From an uncultured Roseicyclus sp. (GTDB lineage: Bacteria > Pseudomonadota > Alphaproteobacteria > Rhodobacterales > Rhodobacteraceae), in contig CANLXA010000003.1 in assembly GCA_947494975.1 (NCBI GenBank), positions 62,001 to 126,000 on the forward strand: 64,000 bases of DNA, written 5' to 3'. The stretch's first letter is position 1; each line of letters opens with the position of its first letter. The notes under the pieces were generated by a model. It made no database searches and was not told the origin of the DNA. It saw only the letters and a list, made by a program, of their open reading frames with translations. The position numbers were made by a program, and so were the translations under genes. Positions 50,674-60,050 of the stretch are shown in pieces.

Positions 50674-51180
50674 TCAGGTGCGGCGAGGTCCGATGGCGTC
50701 CGCGTCGCTCAGCGCCAGGTGGGCCGTACGCCGGGCAAGGCTTGTGGCGGGCCAGGCTGCGGCGCGGTCGTAATAATGGGGTGCCTCGATGGCACCGTCG
50801 GGGATCGGCACCCACGGTTGCTTGCTGGACGTGAAGATATGGATGTCCGGCGGGAAGAGGTGCGTATTGTCCAGTGTTCCCATCCGCACGAACAGGAAGC
50901 GGGGGCCGGCGCCGGGATAGATGCTCCAGAGCGCGATCTGGCATGTTGGGCAGCGGCTGATGATCTGGCCATCGCCGCTGTCGCTTGGCACCCTGATCGG
51001 GACCGGATCATCGCCCGTCAGAACAACCTTGCTGGCCTCGATGATGCCGTTCAGCACAAAGGCCGATCCGGTCTCCCGCTGGCACCAGGTGCAATGGCAG
51101 GCATGGATGAAAAGCGGCGTGTCAGTCAGCGCAAAGCGGACACGGCCGCAAGTGCAGGCACCGGGGAACGGCCCCCTCAT
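50674..51180 (-). CDS. GFA family (CENP-V/GFA) zinc protein
   Basis: A 168-residue protein of the glutathione-dependent formaldehyde-activating enzyme fold. Zinc cysteines are in ACTCGRVRF, HACHCTWCQRETGSAF and SRCPTCQIALWS. Real activity of most members is unknown; spontaneous glutathione-formaldehyde reaction makes the name doubtful. It overlaps the upstream gene by four bases (ATGA). Confidence 0.88.
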   Translation of the reverse strand: MRGPFPGACTCGRVRFALTDTPLFIHACHCTWCQRETGSAFVLNGIIEASKVVLTGDDPVPIRVPSDSGDGQIISRCPTCQIALWSIYPGAGPRFLFVRMGTLDNTHLFPPDIHIFTSSKQPWVPIPDGAIEAPHYYDRAAAWPATSLARRTAHLALSDADAIGPRRT

Positions 51181-51751
51181 GGCGCGATCCTGTCATCGGC
51201 CCGGGCGAGCACCGCCGCGCCGCGCGGGCTGAGGCGATATCCGACCTTGAGGCTTTCGGTCAGCCCCAGCTCCTTCAACTGGCGCACCTGCCGCTTGAAA
51301 GTCTTGGTCTCCAGCCCCTCCATCTCCGCCAGATCTGGCGCCCGGCGGGCGGGAAGGGCGGCGATGAGGTGGAGCCGGGCCAGGGGATCGAACGCCGCGC
51401 GTCGGGCCTTGGTGGCAAGCTGATCGAGAATGGCATCGGCCTCGGCATCATCTGGCACGGCTTCGCGGAGCGCTTCCCGCGGATCAGGGGCCAGCGTGAA
51501 GGTGATGCGCCAAAGCGGCGCGTCGCCGCTGAGAAAGGGATCCGCGTGCAGGGCCGCGGCATCGGCAAAGCCCGCATCCCGGGCCTCGGCATCGGTCACG
51601 GCCTCGACCTGTTTCACCTCGCCGATCTGCAACTCCCCGACGCCGGTTCTCTGCCGCCCGCCGGGTGTGGCGGGGGGCCGTTCCTGCCGCCGATAGGCCG
51701 CGGTAATCTCGTTGCGCGCGATGGCCCGGAGGGTCGCCACGCGGAACCGCA

Positions 51752-51752
<1 letters not shown>
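51177..51752 (-). CDS. unknown protein with ASCH-like N-terminus and winged-helix-like C-terminus
   Basis: A 191-residue protein. The N-terminal part (RFRVATLRAIARNEITAAYRR ... VGELQIGEVKQVEAVTDAEARDAGF) resembles ASCH-type RNA-binding domains in its pattern of strands and the VTDAEARDAGF helix. The C-terminal 50 residues (APDLAEMEGLETKTFKRQVRQLKELGLTESLKVGYRLSPRGAAVL) look like a winged helix. Family assignment is by eye and uncertain. Its ATG 51752 shares a base with the stop of the corrinoid protein (TGATG), so the two are translationally coupled, suggesting a role with methionine or B12 metabolism. Confidence 0.75.
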
Positions 51753-52459
<707 letters not shown>

Positions 52460-52581
52460 GGGCTTTGTCTCCTGCTAACCGGCGGACGGGCCGGTGTTTT
52501 TCTGACTATCTATGGCTTTCGCGCGGACGGTGATGGCGGTTTGCGACATGGGGCGTCGGCTGCGCGACGTCGATTGCAGAT

Positions 52582-52596
52582 GTTCTGCAAATGTTC
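52582..52596. promoter_or_regulatory. LexA box, alphaproteobacterial type
   Basis: GTTCTGCAAATGTTC matches GTTC-N7-GTTC exactly. It ends 13 bases before the radical SAM ATG, and TCTATACC follows directly, so the box overlaps the likely -10 region. Part of the 150-base divergent gap between the corrinoid and radical SAM genes. Confidence 0.65.
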
Positions 52597-52609
52597 TATA
52601 CCTCGCGCC

Positions 52610-53680
52610 ATGGTGATCGATCCAAAAACCGCCCGCGCGCGCGGCGCGTTGAGCAACGAGGCCGGGCGGTTTGAACGCTACGGGCGCGAACTGGTCGATG
52701 ACGGGTGGGATCTTGTGGAAGATCTGCCGCCGCTGCGCACCGAGGTCAGCGAAGAGGTGCCGCGCCGCGTCATTACCCGCAACACCTCGCCCGATATCTC
52801 GTTTGACCGCTCCATCAATCCCTATCGCGGTTGTGAGCATGGCTGCATCTATTGTTTCGCGCGGCCGACCCATGCCTATCTGGGCCTGTCGCCGGGGCTG
52901 GATTTCGAGACCAAGCTGATCGCCCGGCCCGATGCGCCCGGCGTGTTGGAGGCGGAACTGCGACGCCCGTCCTACAGCCCGGCCGTGATCGCCATCGGCA
53001 CCAATACCGATGCCTATCAGCCCATCGAGCGCGACCGCTGCATCATGCGCGGCATCCTTGGCGTGTTGCAGCGGTTCAACCATCCCGTCGGCATCGCCAC
53101 CAAGGGCACGTTGATCGAGCGGGACGCGGATATTCTGGGGGAGATGGCGGCAGATGGCCTCGCCCGGGTGGGGATGACGGTGACCACGCTCGATCCCGAT
53201 CTGGCGCGCAAGATGGAGCCGCGGGTGCCGTCGCCGGCCCGCCGATTGCGCGCGATTGAACACCTGACGCAGGCCGGGATCCCGGTGCGCGTGATGGTCT
53301 CGCCCATCGTGCCGGGCCTCAGCGATCATGAGATCGAGGGGATCGTGGCCGCCGCCCGCGATGCGGGCGCCGTGGCCGCCAGCATGATCCCCCTGCGCCT
53401 GCCGCTTGAAGTGTCGCAGCTGTGGCAGGATTGGCTGGCCGAGCATTATCCGGAGCGTGTGGGCCGTGTGATGTCGAAGCTGCGTGACATGCATGGCGGC
53501 AAGGATTATGAGGCCGAGTTCGGCAAACGCATGCGGGGGGAGGGGATCTGGGCCAATCTTCTGCAAGATCGCTTTGCGCGCGCGGTGCGGGCGGCGGGGA
53601 TGGCGCAAAAGCTGCCGCCGCTCAGGACCGATCTGTTCGAGGTTCCGTTGGCCAAGGGCGATCAACTGGCCCTGTTCTGA
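52610..53680 (+). CDS. PA0069 family radical SAM protein
   Basis: A 356-residue radical SAM protein. The cluster motif is YRGCEHGCIYCFARPTH (CxxxCxxC at about residues 75-82), preceded by the family N-terminus (ARARGALSNEAGRFERYGRE). The family is annotated as PA0069/Rv2578c-like and related in sequence to spore photoproduct lyase; its reaction is not established. No ribosome-binding site is visible before ATG 52610, so the mRNA may be leaderless. A LexA box immediately upstream suggests induction by DNA damage. Confidence 0.92.
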   Translation: MVIDPKTARARGALSNEAGRFERYGRELVDDGWDLVEDLPPLRTEVSEEVPRRVITRNTSPDISFDRSINPYRGCEHGCIYCFARPTHAYLGLSPGLDFETKLIARPDAPGVLEAELRRPSYSPAVIAIGTNTDAYQPIERDRCIMRGILGVLQRFNHPVGIATKGTLIERDADILGEMAADGLARVGMTVTTLDPDLARKMEPRVPSPARRLRAIEHLTQAGIPVRVMVSPIVPGLSDHEIEGIVAAARDAGAVAASMIPLRLPLEVSQLWQDWLAEHYPERVGRVMSKLRDMHGGKDYEAEFGKRMRGEGIWANLLQDRFARAVRAAGMAQKLPPLRTDLFEVPLAKGDQLALF

Positions 53681-53704
53681 CACAGGCAAGAGGGAGTGCC
53701 CAAG

Positions 53705-54187
53705 ATGACTGACCTGACCCTTCGCGATGCGCAGCCCGACGATTATGCGGCGGTGGCGGCGCTCTGGCATGCCGGATGGCACGAGGCGCACGGGGCGCTG
53801 GTGCCCGCCGATCTGGTGCAGATGCGCACGCTGCCGCAGTTTCAGGACCGGGTCCGGGATCATGGCGCCGAGATCCGCGTGAGCGGGGCGCCGGGCGCGC
53901 CACTGGGGCTGTGCCTGACCAAAGGCGACGAGCTTTACCAGCTTTATGTGGGAGAGGCCGCGCGGGGCACCGGCCTTGCCGGGCGGCTCCTTGCGGATGC
54001 CGAGCGCCGCATGGCGGCGCAGGGCGTGGCGCGGGGCTGGCTGGCCTGCGCCATCGGAAATGCGCGGGCCGCGCGGTTTTACGAGAAATCCGGCTGGATC
54101 CGCAGCGGCGAGCGCGAAGCGATGCTGACCGGTGCCGACGGGCCCTATCCGCTTGTCGTGTGGATCTACGAAAAACCGTTGATCTGA
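53705..54187 (+). CDS. GNAT family N-acetyltransferase
   Basis: A 160-residue acetyltransferase with the acetyl-CoA loop EAARGTGLAGRLLADAE and the C-terminal GNARAARFYEKSGW motif. ATG 53705 with GGGAG eight bases upstream is preferred; an in-frame GTG is at 53696. It follows the radical SAM gene by 24 bases and may be in its transcript. Confidence 0.88.
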   Translation: MTDLTLRDAQPDDYAAVAALWHAGWHEAHGALVPADLVQMRTLPQFQDRVRDHGAEIRVSGAPGAPLGLCLTKGDELYQLYVGEAARGTGLAGRLLADAERRMAAQGVARGWLACAIGNARAARFYEKSGWIRSGEREAMLTGADGPYPLVVWIYEKPLI

Positions 54188-54213
54188 TCGGGTTTTGGCC
54201 ATCTCGGCGCGGG

Positions 54214-55230
54214 TCAGGCCCGGGCGCGGCGACGGCCCCGCCGCTCGCGGGACGGGCCCGCATCATCGGTTCCGTCCGAGGGGGAGGAGAAGCCCCCAAG
54301 ATCGGCGGCAATCAGATCGAGGCTCGGGGCGGGCCCCTTCGCCGTCTCTTCCAGGGCCGCGCGCATCTTGGCCAGATGCTCAGGCGTGGTGCCGCAGCAG
54401 CCGCCGATTATGGTGGCGCCACAATCGCGGGCCAGGACGGCATAGCGGGCCATCAACTCCGGTGTGCCGTCGTAATGGATATGTCCGTCCACGTATTTCG
54501 GGATGCCCGCATTGCCCTTGGCGATCACGGGGCGTTCGGAGCCAACGGCCCGGAACCCCAGCGCGGTGCGCAGCAGATCCGACGCGCCGACCCCGCAATT
54601 GGCGCCATAGGCGAGCGGTTTGTGATCGAGCCGTTCCACCATGGCGGCCATCGCCGCCGAGGTCATGCCCATCATCGTCCGGCCCGCGGTGTCAAAGCTC
54701 ATCGTGCCACACCACGGCATATCGGCCAGCTTCGCGGCCTCGGCGGCGGCCTTGTATTCCTCGGGCGCGCTGATCGTCTCCACCCACAGCACATCGGCGC
54801 CGCCCGCTTTCAGGCCCTCGGCCTGTTCATGGAACATCTCAACCGCGATCTCGTGGGTCAGCGCTCCCATCGGCGCCATGATCTCACCTGTCGGGCCCAT
54901 GGATCCGGCCACGATCACATCCCGACCCGCCGCATCCGCGACCTCGCGCCCGATCTCGGCGGCGGCCTTGTTCAACTCGCCCACACGGCTTTGCGCGTCG
55001 TGCAGCTTCAGCCGCGCGGCGGTCCCACCAAAGGAATTGGTCAGGAATAGGTCTGATCCGGCCTCCACTGCGCCCTTGTAGAGCATCGCGATGCGGTCCG
55101 GATGGTCGACGTTCCACAGCTCCGGCGCATCGCCCGATTGCAGGCCCATATTGAACAGGGTCGTGCCCGTCGCCCCGTCGGCCAACAGCCAGTCACGGGT
55201 TTCCAGAAGGCGGGACAGGGCATCGGACAT
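54214..55230 (-). CDS. homocysteine S-methyltransferase (split MetH / BHMT-like)
   Basis: A 338-residue zinc-dependent methyltransferase: LLADGATGTTLFNMGL at the N-terminus, LTNSFGGTAARL, and zinc cysteines in GANCGVGA and GGCCGTTPEH. In Rhodobacterales this is the homocysteine-binding part of the split methionine synthase, taking the methyl group from the corrinoid protein. The last 40 residues are low-complexity and basic (RERRGRRRARA). ATG 55230 follows AGGAAGCTTG. Confidence 0.92.
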   Translation of the reverse strand: MSDALSRLLETRDWLLADGATGTTLFNMGLQSGDAPELWNVDHPDRIAMLYKGAVEAGSDLFLTNSFGGTAARLKLHDAQSRVGELNKAAAEIGREVADAAGRDVIVAGSMGPTGEIMAPMGALTHEIAVEMFHEQAEGLKAGGADVLWVETISAPEEYKAAAEAAKLADMPWCGTMSFDTAGRTMMGMTSAAMAAMVERLDHKPLAYGANCGVGASDLLRTALGFRAVGSERPVIAKGNAGIPKYVDGHIHYDGTPELMARYAVLARDCGATIIGGCCGTTPEHLAKMRAALEETAKGPAPSLDLIAADLGGFSSPSDGTDDAGPSRERRGRRRARA

Positions 55231-55386
55231 CAAGCTTCCTTTCAGGGATCGCGCGTGCGCGAGCCTTAGAAAGCCCGCTCAACATGAGCAATCCACAAAA
55301 TTCGCATGTTTTTCATGAGGTGGGTTCATGTTGGGGGTGCGGACGCTGCCAAACTCTTGCCGAAATCGGCAGGCAGGTTGCAATGC

Positions 55387-55857
55387 ATGAAACACGAAAT
55401 GGTCTCCAAACCCCGTGGCGGGCTTTTCGTTGATGGAGATAACATCAGTGCCAAGCGGGCGGGAGAAATCCTGACCATTGCTAAGTCGCTGGCGCGCCTG
55501 GACGTCGCCAGAGCCTATGGGGATACGACCAAGATTCATGCATGGCAGTCGATCAGCTCCATCCGGGTTGTCGATACCTGCATAGGTCAGCGAATTGACA
55601 ATGGGGATCTAAAAAACCGTTATGCGACTGACACGATGATGACGGCAGAAGCTGTGCGTTTCGCGATGTCTGGTGGCGTTGAGGTCATCATCATTGCCAC
55701 GAAGGATGGCGACTTTGCCCCTTTGGTCCAAGTCTTGCGAGAAATCGGCTGTCAGGTCTATGGAATTGGGTGTGATGCAGCGGCTGAGGTCTTTCAGGAA
55801 GCCTGCACCAAGTACTTCGATCTGCCGAAGGCTGGCATCAAACTGGCGAAGGTTTGA
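55387..55857 (+). CDS. NYN domain (PIN-like) putative RNase
   Basis: A 156-residue NYN/DUF88 protein with the acidic residues of the PIN-like active site: LFVDGDNIS near the N-terminus, KNRYATDTMMTAEAV in the middle and IIIATKDGDFAPLVQVL later. Probably a metal-dependent RNase. Codon use is less GC-biased than its neighbours (AAA, CGA, TTG, GTT and similar codons are frequent), a hint of later acquisition. It is flanked by non-coding stretches and is not in an operon. Confidence 0.85.
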   Translation: MKHEMVSKPRGGLFVDGDNISAKRAGEILTIAKSLARLDVARAYGDTTKIHAWQSISSIRVVDTCIGQRIDNGDLKNRYATDTMMTAEAVRFAMSGGVEVIIIATKDGDFAPLVQVLREIGCQVYGIGCDAAAEVFQEACTKYFDLPKAGIKLAKV

Positions 55858-55942
55858 AGCCTCAGAAAAAGGTGTCGTGCGGTGAACGACTGTGCGGTCA
55901 AGGCACGTATGCACCTCGAACTTTAGCCGTAATTGATGCGCC

Positions 55943-56257
55943 TCACACCTCGTCCATCAGCTGCGCCTTGGCGACGGTCATCAGCTCCGCATATTTCGCG
56001 CGGACCTCGGCTTCGGGGATCTTGCCGTCGAGATCGCCCATCACCTTACGCATGACGTCTTCGTGGCCGGCCTCCTCGAAGTCGGCCTTCACAACCTCGG
56101 CGGCATAGGCATTGGCGTCATCGCCGGATTTGCCAAGCGCCTCGGCCACCCACAGGCCCATCAGCTTGTTGCGGCGCGCCTCGGCCTTGAACTGCATTTC
56201 GGCGTCATGGGCGAATTTGTTCTCAAACGCGTTTTCGCGGTCGTCGAAGCTGGACAT
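55943..56257 (-). CDS. F1F0-ATPase zeta-type inhibitor (DUF1476)
   Basis: A 104-residue protein of the DUF1476 family, the zeta subunit that blocks ATP hydrolysis by F1 in alphaproteobacteria such as Paracoccus. The inhibitory N-terminus is [38 protein letters not shown] 56257 has GGGAG upstream. It is divergent from purC. Confidence 0.93.
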   Translation of the reverse strand: MSSFDDRENAFENKFAHDAEMQFKAEARRNKLMGLWVAEALGKSGDDANAYAAEVVKADFEEAGHEDVMRKVMGDLDGKIPEAEVRAKYAELMTVAKAQLMDEV

Positions 56258-56431
56258 CAGGCACTCCCGGTTTGGCTGATACGTCATTTGCGCGGACCTT
56301 ACCCCCCCGCGCCCGAGCGCCGCAAGGCGAACCGGCCCTGCCGCTTGCGACACAACGCGCTTTGGCCTAAGGGGGAGCCAACGTTTTGGCGGCATTTCCG
56401 ACGGTCGCCCACAATTTCCGGGAAGACATCC

Positions 56432-57193
56432 ATGGCGCGCCGCAAGAAGGTTTACGAGGGCAAGGCGAAGATCCTGTATGAAGGCCCCGAACCCGGCACG
56501 CTGGTGCAGTATTTCAAAGACGATGCGACCGCGTTCAATGCCGAGAAGCGCGATGTGATCGACGGCAAGGGCGTGCTCAACAACCGGTTGAGCGAGTTTT
56601 TCATGACCGGTCTGACCTCAGTCGGTGTGCCGACGCATTTCATCAAGCGCATCAATATGCGGGAGCAGCTGATCCGCGCGGTCGAGATCATTCCGCTGGA
56701 AGTGGTGGTGCGCAACGTCGCCGCGGGCTCGATCTGCTCGCGTCTGGGGATCGAGGAAGGCACGCCGATGCCGCGCCCGATCGTGGAATTCTACTTCAAG
56801 AACGACGAACTGGGCGATCCGCTGGTCTCCGAAGAGCACATCATCGCGTTTGGATGGGCGGCGCAGCAGGATCTGGATGACATGGTGAGCCTGGCGCTCC
56901 GGGTGAACGATTTTCTCAGCGGCCTGATGCTGGGGGTCGGCATCAAGCTGGTGGATTTCAAGATCGAGATCGGGCGGATCTGGGACAATGAGTTCATGCG
57001 CCTGATCATCGCCGACGAGATCAGCCCGGATTCGTGCCGTTTGTGGGATATCGAGACCAACCGGAAGCTCGACAAGGATGTGTTCCGCCGCGACCTGGGC
57101 GATCTGGCCGATGCCTACACGGAAGTGGCGCGGCGCCTGGGTGTGATGCCGCAGGGGCCCTCGGGCGTGTCGAAGCCGACGCTGATCAACTGA
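56432..57193 (+). CDS. purC: phosphoribosylaminoimidazole-succinocarboxamide synthase
   Basis: A 253-residue SAICAR synthetase, which adds aspartate to CAIR with ATP. Typical motifs are [53 protein letters not shown] and [13 protein letters not shown] 56432 follows GGAAG. It is first of a purC-purS-purQ set. Confidence 0.97.
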   Translation: MARRKKVYEGKAKILYEGPEPGTLVQYFKDDATAFNAEKRDVIDGKGVLNNRLSEFFMTGLTSVGVPTHFIKRINMREQLIRAVEIIPLEVVVRNVAAGSICSRLGIEEGTPMPRPIVEFYFKNDELGDPLVSEEHIIAFGWAAQQDLDDMVSLALRVNDFLSGLMLGVGIKLVDFKIEIGRIWDNEFMRLIIADEISPDSCRLWDIETNRKLDKDVFRRDLGDLADAYTEVARRLGVMPQGPSGVSKPTLIN

Positions 57194-57253
57194 CGTCCCG
57201 CCCGGCGGAGGGCGCGGGATGTGCATATATATGGAACAAAGAGGGCAGGGGGC

Positions 57254-57484
57254 ATGAAGGCAACCGTCACCGTGATGCTGAAACAGGGCGTTCTGGATCC
57301 ACAGGGCGAGGCGGTGAAATCCGCGCTTGGCGCCATGGGGTTCGACGGCGTGGCCGGTGTGCGGCAGGGCAAGGTGATCGAGCTGGACCTTGCCGACGGC
57401 ACAACCGAAGCGCAGGTGGGTGAGATGTGCGAGAAGCTGCTCGCCAATACGGTGATCGAGAGCTACCGGGTGGAGATTGCCTGA
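57254..57484 (+). CDS. purS: phosphoribosylformylglycinamidine synthase subunit PurS
   Basis: A 76-residue PurS, the bridging subunit of the three-part FGAM synthase: VTVMLKQGVLDPQGEAVKSALGAMGFDGV and a C-terminus ending ESYRVEIA. ATG 57254 follows AGGGGG. It lies 60 bases after purC. Confidence 0.95.
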   Translation: MKATVTVMLKQGVLDPQGEAVKSALGAMGFDGVAGVRQGKVIELDLADGTTEAQVGEMCEKLLANTVIESYRVEIA

Positions 57485-57538
57485 CGGGATCGGGGCCGCT
57501 GGCGGCCTTTGTGGTGGCGATGTGAAGGAGATATCGGC

Positions 57539-58207
57539 ATGAAGGCAGCCGTTGTGCAATTTCCCGGATCGAATTGCGACCGCGATCTGGCGGTGGGGTT
57601 CCGGCTGGCCGGCTTTGACGTCGAGATCGTCTGGCACAAGGATGCCAGCTTGCCCGATGATGTCGATATCGTGGGCGTGCCCGGCGGGTTTTCCTATGGC
57701 GACTATCTGCGCTGCGGCGCGATTGCGGCGCAGTCGCCGATCATGCGCGCGGTGGCCGAGTTCGCGGGCCGGGGCGGCCATGTTCTGGGCGTGTGCAACG
57801 GCTTCCAGGTGCTGTGCGAGACGCGGCTTCTGCCCGGTGTCTTGATGCGCAATGCCGGCCTCAAGTTCGTTTGCCGGTCCGAGCCCCTGAGGGTAGCGAC
57901 CGCCGACAGCCCGTTCACCAGCGGATATGCCAAGGGTGACGCGATCGCCTATCCGATCGCGCATCATGACGGCAATTACCAGATCGACGAGGACGGGCTG
58001 GCCCTGCTGCGCGCCGAGGACCGGATTGCCTTCACCTATCGCGACAATCCGAACGGGTCGCGGGCGGACATTGCGGGCGTGCTGAGCGCAAATCGGCGGG
58101 TTCTGGGCCTGATGCCTCACCCCGAGCGCGCGGTGGAGGCGAGCCATGGCAACGAGCATGGGGCGGCGATGTTCAGCGCATTGGCCGGGGCGCTTGTGGC
58201 GGCCTGA
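57539..58207 (+). CDS. purQ: phosphoribosylformylglycinamidine synthase subunit PurQ
   Basis: A 222-residue class I glutamine amidotransferase that feeds ammonia to PurL. The nucleophile cysteine is in GVCNGFQVL, and the catalytic His/Glu pair in MPHPERA. The N-terminus AAVVQFPGSNCDRD is diagnostic. purL is not in the window. Confidence 0.97.
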   Translation: MKAAVVQFPGSNCDRDLAVGFRLAGFDVEIVWHKDASLPDDVDIVGVPGGFSYGDYLRCGAIAAQSPIMRAVAEFAGRGGHVLGVCNGFQVLCETRLLPGVLMRNAGLKFVCRSEPLRVATADSPFTSGYAKGDAIAYPIAHHDGNYQIDEDGLALLRAEDRIAFTYRDNPNGSRADIAGVLSANRRVLGLMPHPERAVEASHGNEHGAAMFSALAGALVAA

Positions 58208-58255
58208 TCCATCGCGGTGCTTGAGCGGGGCGCGCGCGCGCCTTACGGTTACCCA

Positions 58256-60028
58256 ATGACTTTGGCAGATCGCCCCCTCCGCGCCCGGCGCCAGATTGCG
58301 CGGCGCCCCTGGATGCTGCGCGCGCTGATCGTGCTGTTTCTGGGCGGCGCGATTGCGATCATCTGGATTTCGAACATCTGGCTGACGGAGCGCTTTACCG
58401 AGACCACGCGGAACCGGGCCGAGCTGCGCCTGGCGATCTATTCCGGCTCGGTCATTTCCGAGATTCAGCGCCACCAGGTGGTGCCGCTCCTGCTGAGCCG
58501 CGATCCGGTGCTGATCCGTTCGCTGGAAGCGAACGATTACACCAACACGTCCCAATACCTGATTTCCTATGTCGAGGAGATCGGCGCGGCCTCGATCCTG
58601 CTGCTTGACCGCGAGGGGCGTGTGGTGGCCGCGACGGACCGGGCGCGGATCAGCGAACGGCGCAACAGCGACCCTTTCTTTGTTGAGGCCTCGCGCTCTC
58701 CGAGCACGGTTTTCACGTCCAACGAACCGGAAACCGGGCGTTTTGATTTCACCTTCTCGCGGCAGATCGAAAACGGCGACGGGCTGCTCGGTGTGATCCT
58801 TGTGGAGATCGACCTTGCGCGGCTTGTCGACCGTTGGCGCGGGACGTCGGAGGCGGTGTTCCTGGCCAATTCCCAGGGTGAGATCATCTTGTCGACCGAA
58901 CCGCGCTGGCGCGGCCGCACGGAGGCGGAGGCGATGGCGCTGCGCACGCCGCCAAGCGCCATTCAGCGCGCGCTGGAGGTGACGGGGGATTGGGCGTTCG
59001 GCGATCCCGGCCCCAACTTCTTCGGCAATGCCACGATCCGTCTGGAGACGCGCATTCCGTTCCGCGGATGGCGGATCGTCAGCTATACTGCCTATGCCTC
59101 GGTGCGGGAGCGGGTGAACGGCGTTCTGGCGCTCGAGATCATGGGATTCGCCCTGCTTCTGGCGGGTGGCTTCTATGTGCTGAGCCGACGGGCTCGGCTG
59201 CAAACCGCTGTTCTGGCACGGGAATCGGCGGAACTGCGCCGCCTCAACGCACGGCTGCAGCGGGAAATTGCCGAGCGTCAGAAGGTGGAACGGACCCTTG
59301 AGGAGGCCGAACTGAGCCTGCAGCAATCGCAGAAACTCGCCGCCCTGGGGGAGATGTCGGCGGCGGTCTCCCACGAGCTGAACCAGCCGCTGGCGGCGAT
59401 GAAGACCTACCTGGCCGGCGCGCGCCTGTTGTTGCAGCGCAAGCGGACCGAGGAGGCGGCGTCGAGCTTCCAGCGCATCGATGATCTGATCGAGCGGATG
59501 GGCGCCATCACACGGCAACTGAAATCCTATGCCCGCAAGGGCGGAGACGCCCTTGAGCCGGTCGATATGCGCGATGCGTTGAAGGGCGCTCTGACCATGA
59601 TGGAGCCGCAATTGCGGACCGATACGATCGAGATCACGCAGAGCTTACCGCGCAAACCCGCAATGGTACTGGCGGATCGGCTCAGATTGGAGCAGGTGAT
59701 CATCAACCTTCTGCGCAATGCGCTGGATGCGATGAAGGGGGCGGATCGACGGGAACTGGACCTGATGATCGTGGAAGGAGAAGAGGTTGTCTTGACCGTG
59801 CGCGATTCAGGGGACGGGATTGACGATCTGGAGGCTTTGTTCGAGCCATTCTACACAACCAAGAAACCCGGCGATGGTGTCGGGCTTGGATTGGCGATCT
59901 CATCTGGGATCGTGAATGACCTCGGCGGGCGATTGACGGCACGAAATGCCGCCCGCGCCGGCGCGGTGTTTGAAGTGCGGCTTCCGGCCCTTGCCGAAGG
60001 TGAGGGGCAGACCGAGGCCGCGGAATGA
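58256..60028 (+). CDS. dctB: sensor histidine kinase DctB-like
   Basis: A 590-residue membrane sensor for C4-dicarboxylates or a similar ligand. A transmembrane helix (LRALIVLFLGGAIAIIWISNIWL) leads into a periplasmic tandem-PAS (sCache) region of about 240 residues; a second helix at about residues 290-312 and a coiled coil follow. The phosphorylated histidine is H373 in SAAVSHELNQPLAAMK, and the ATP domain has NLLRNALDAM, DSGDGI and GVGLGLAIS. No ribosome site is obvious at ATG 58256; a GTG at 58217 is possible. It is paired with dctD 22 bases downstream. No dct transporter genes are in the window. Confidence 0.87.
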   Translation: MTLADRPLRARRQIARRPWMLRALIVLFLGGAIAIIWISNIWLTERFTETTRNRAELRLAIYSGSVISEIQRHQVVPLLLSRDPVLIRSLEANDYTNTSQYLISYVEEIGAASILLLDREGRVVAATDRARISERRNSDPFFVEASRSPSTVFTSNEPETGRFDFTFSRQIENGDGLLGVILVEIDLARLVDRWRGTSEAVFLANSQGEIILSTEPRWRGRTEAEAMALRTPPSAIQRALEVTGDWAFGDPGPNFFGNATIRLETRIPFRGWRIVSYTAYASVRERVNGVLALEIMGFALLLAGGFYVLSRRARLQTAVLARESAELRRLNARLQREIAERQKVERTLEEAELSLQQSQKLAALGEMSAAVSHELNQPLAAMKTYLAGARLLLQRKRTEEAASSFQRIDDLIERMGAITRQLKSYARKGGDALEPVDMRDALKGALTMMEPQLRTDTIEITQSLPRKPAMVLADRLRLEQVIINLLRNALDAMKGADRRELDLMIVEGEEVVLTVRDSGDGIDDLEALFEPFYTTKKPGDGVGLGLAISSGIVNDLGGRLTARNAARAGAVFEVRLPALAEGEGQTEAAE

Positions 60029-60050
60029 GACGGATAAAGGGATCTGCGAC

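Noticed and set aside
54214-55230. Assignment as betaine-homocysteine methyltransferase for betaine catabolism
   Set aside because: The corrinoid protein and DUF1638 nearby, and the known Roseobacter arrangement, fit a split methionine synthase better.
56618-59611. Minus-strand open frame of 997 codons
   Set aside because: It spans purC, purS, purQ and dctB in antisense; those genes are unmistakable.
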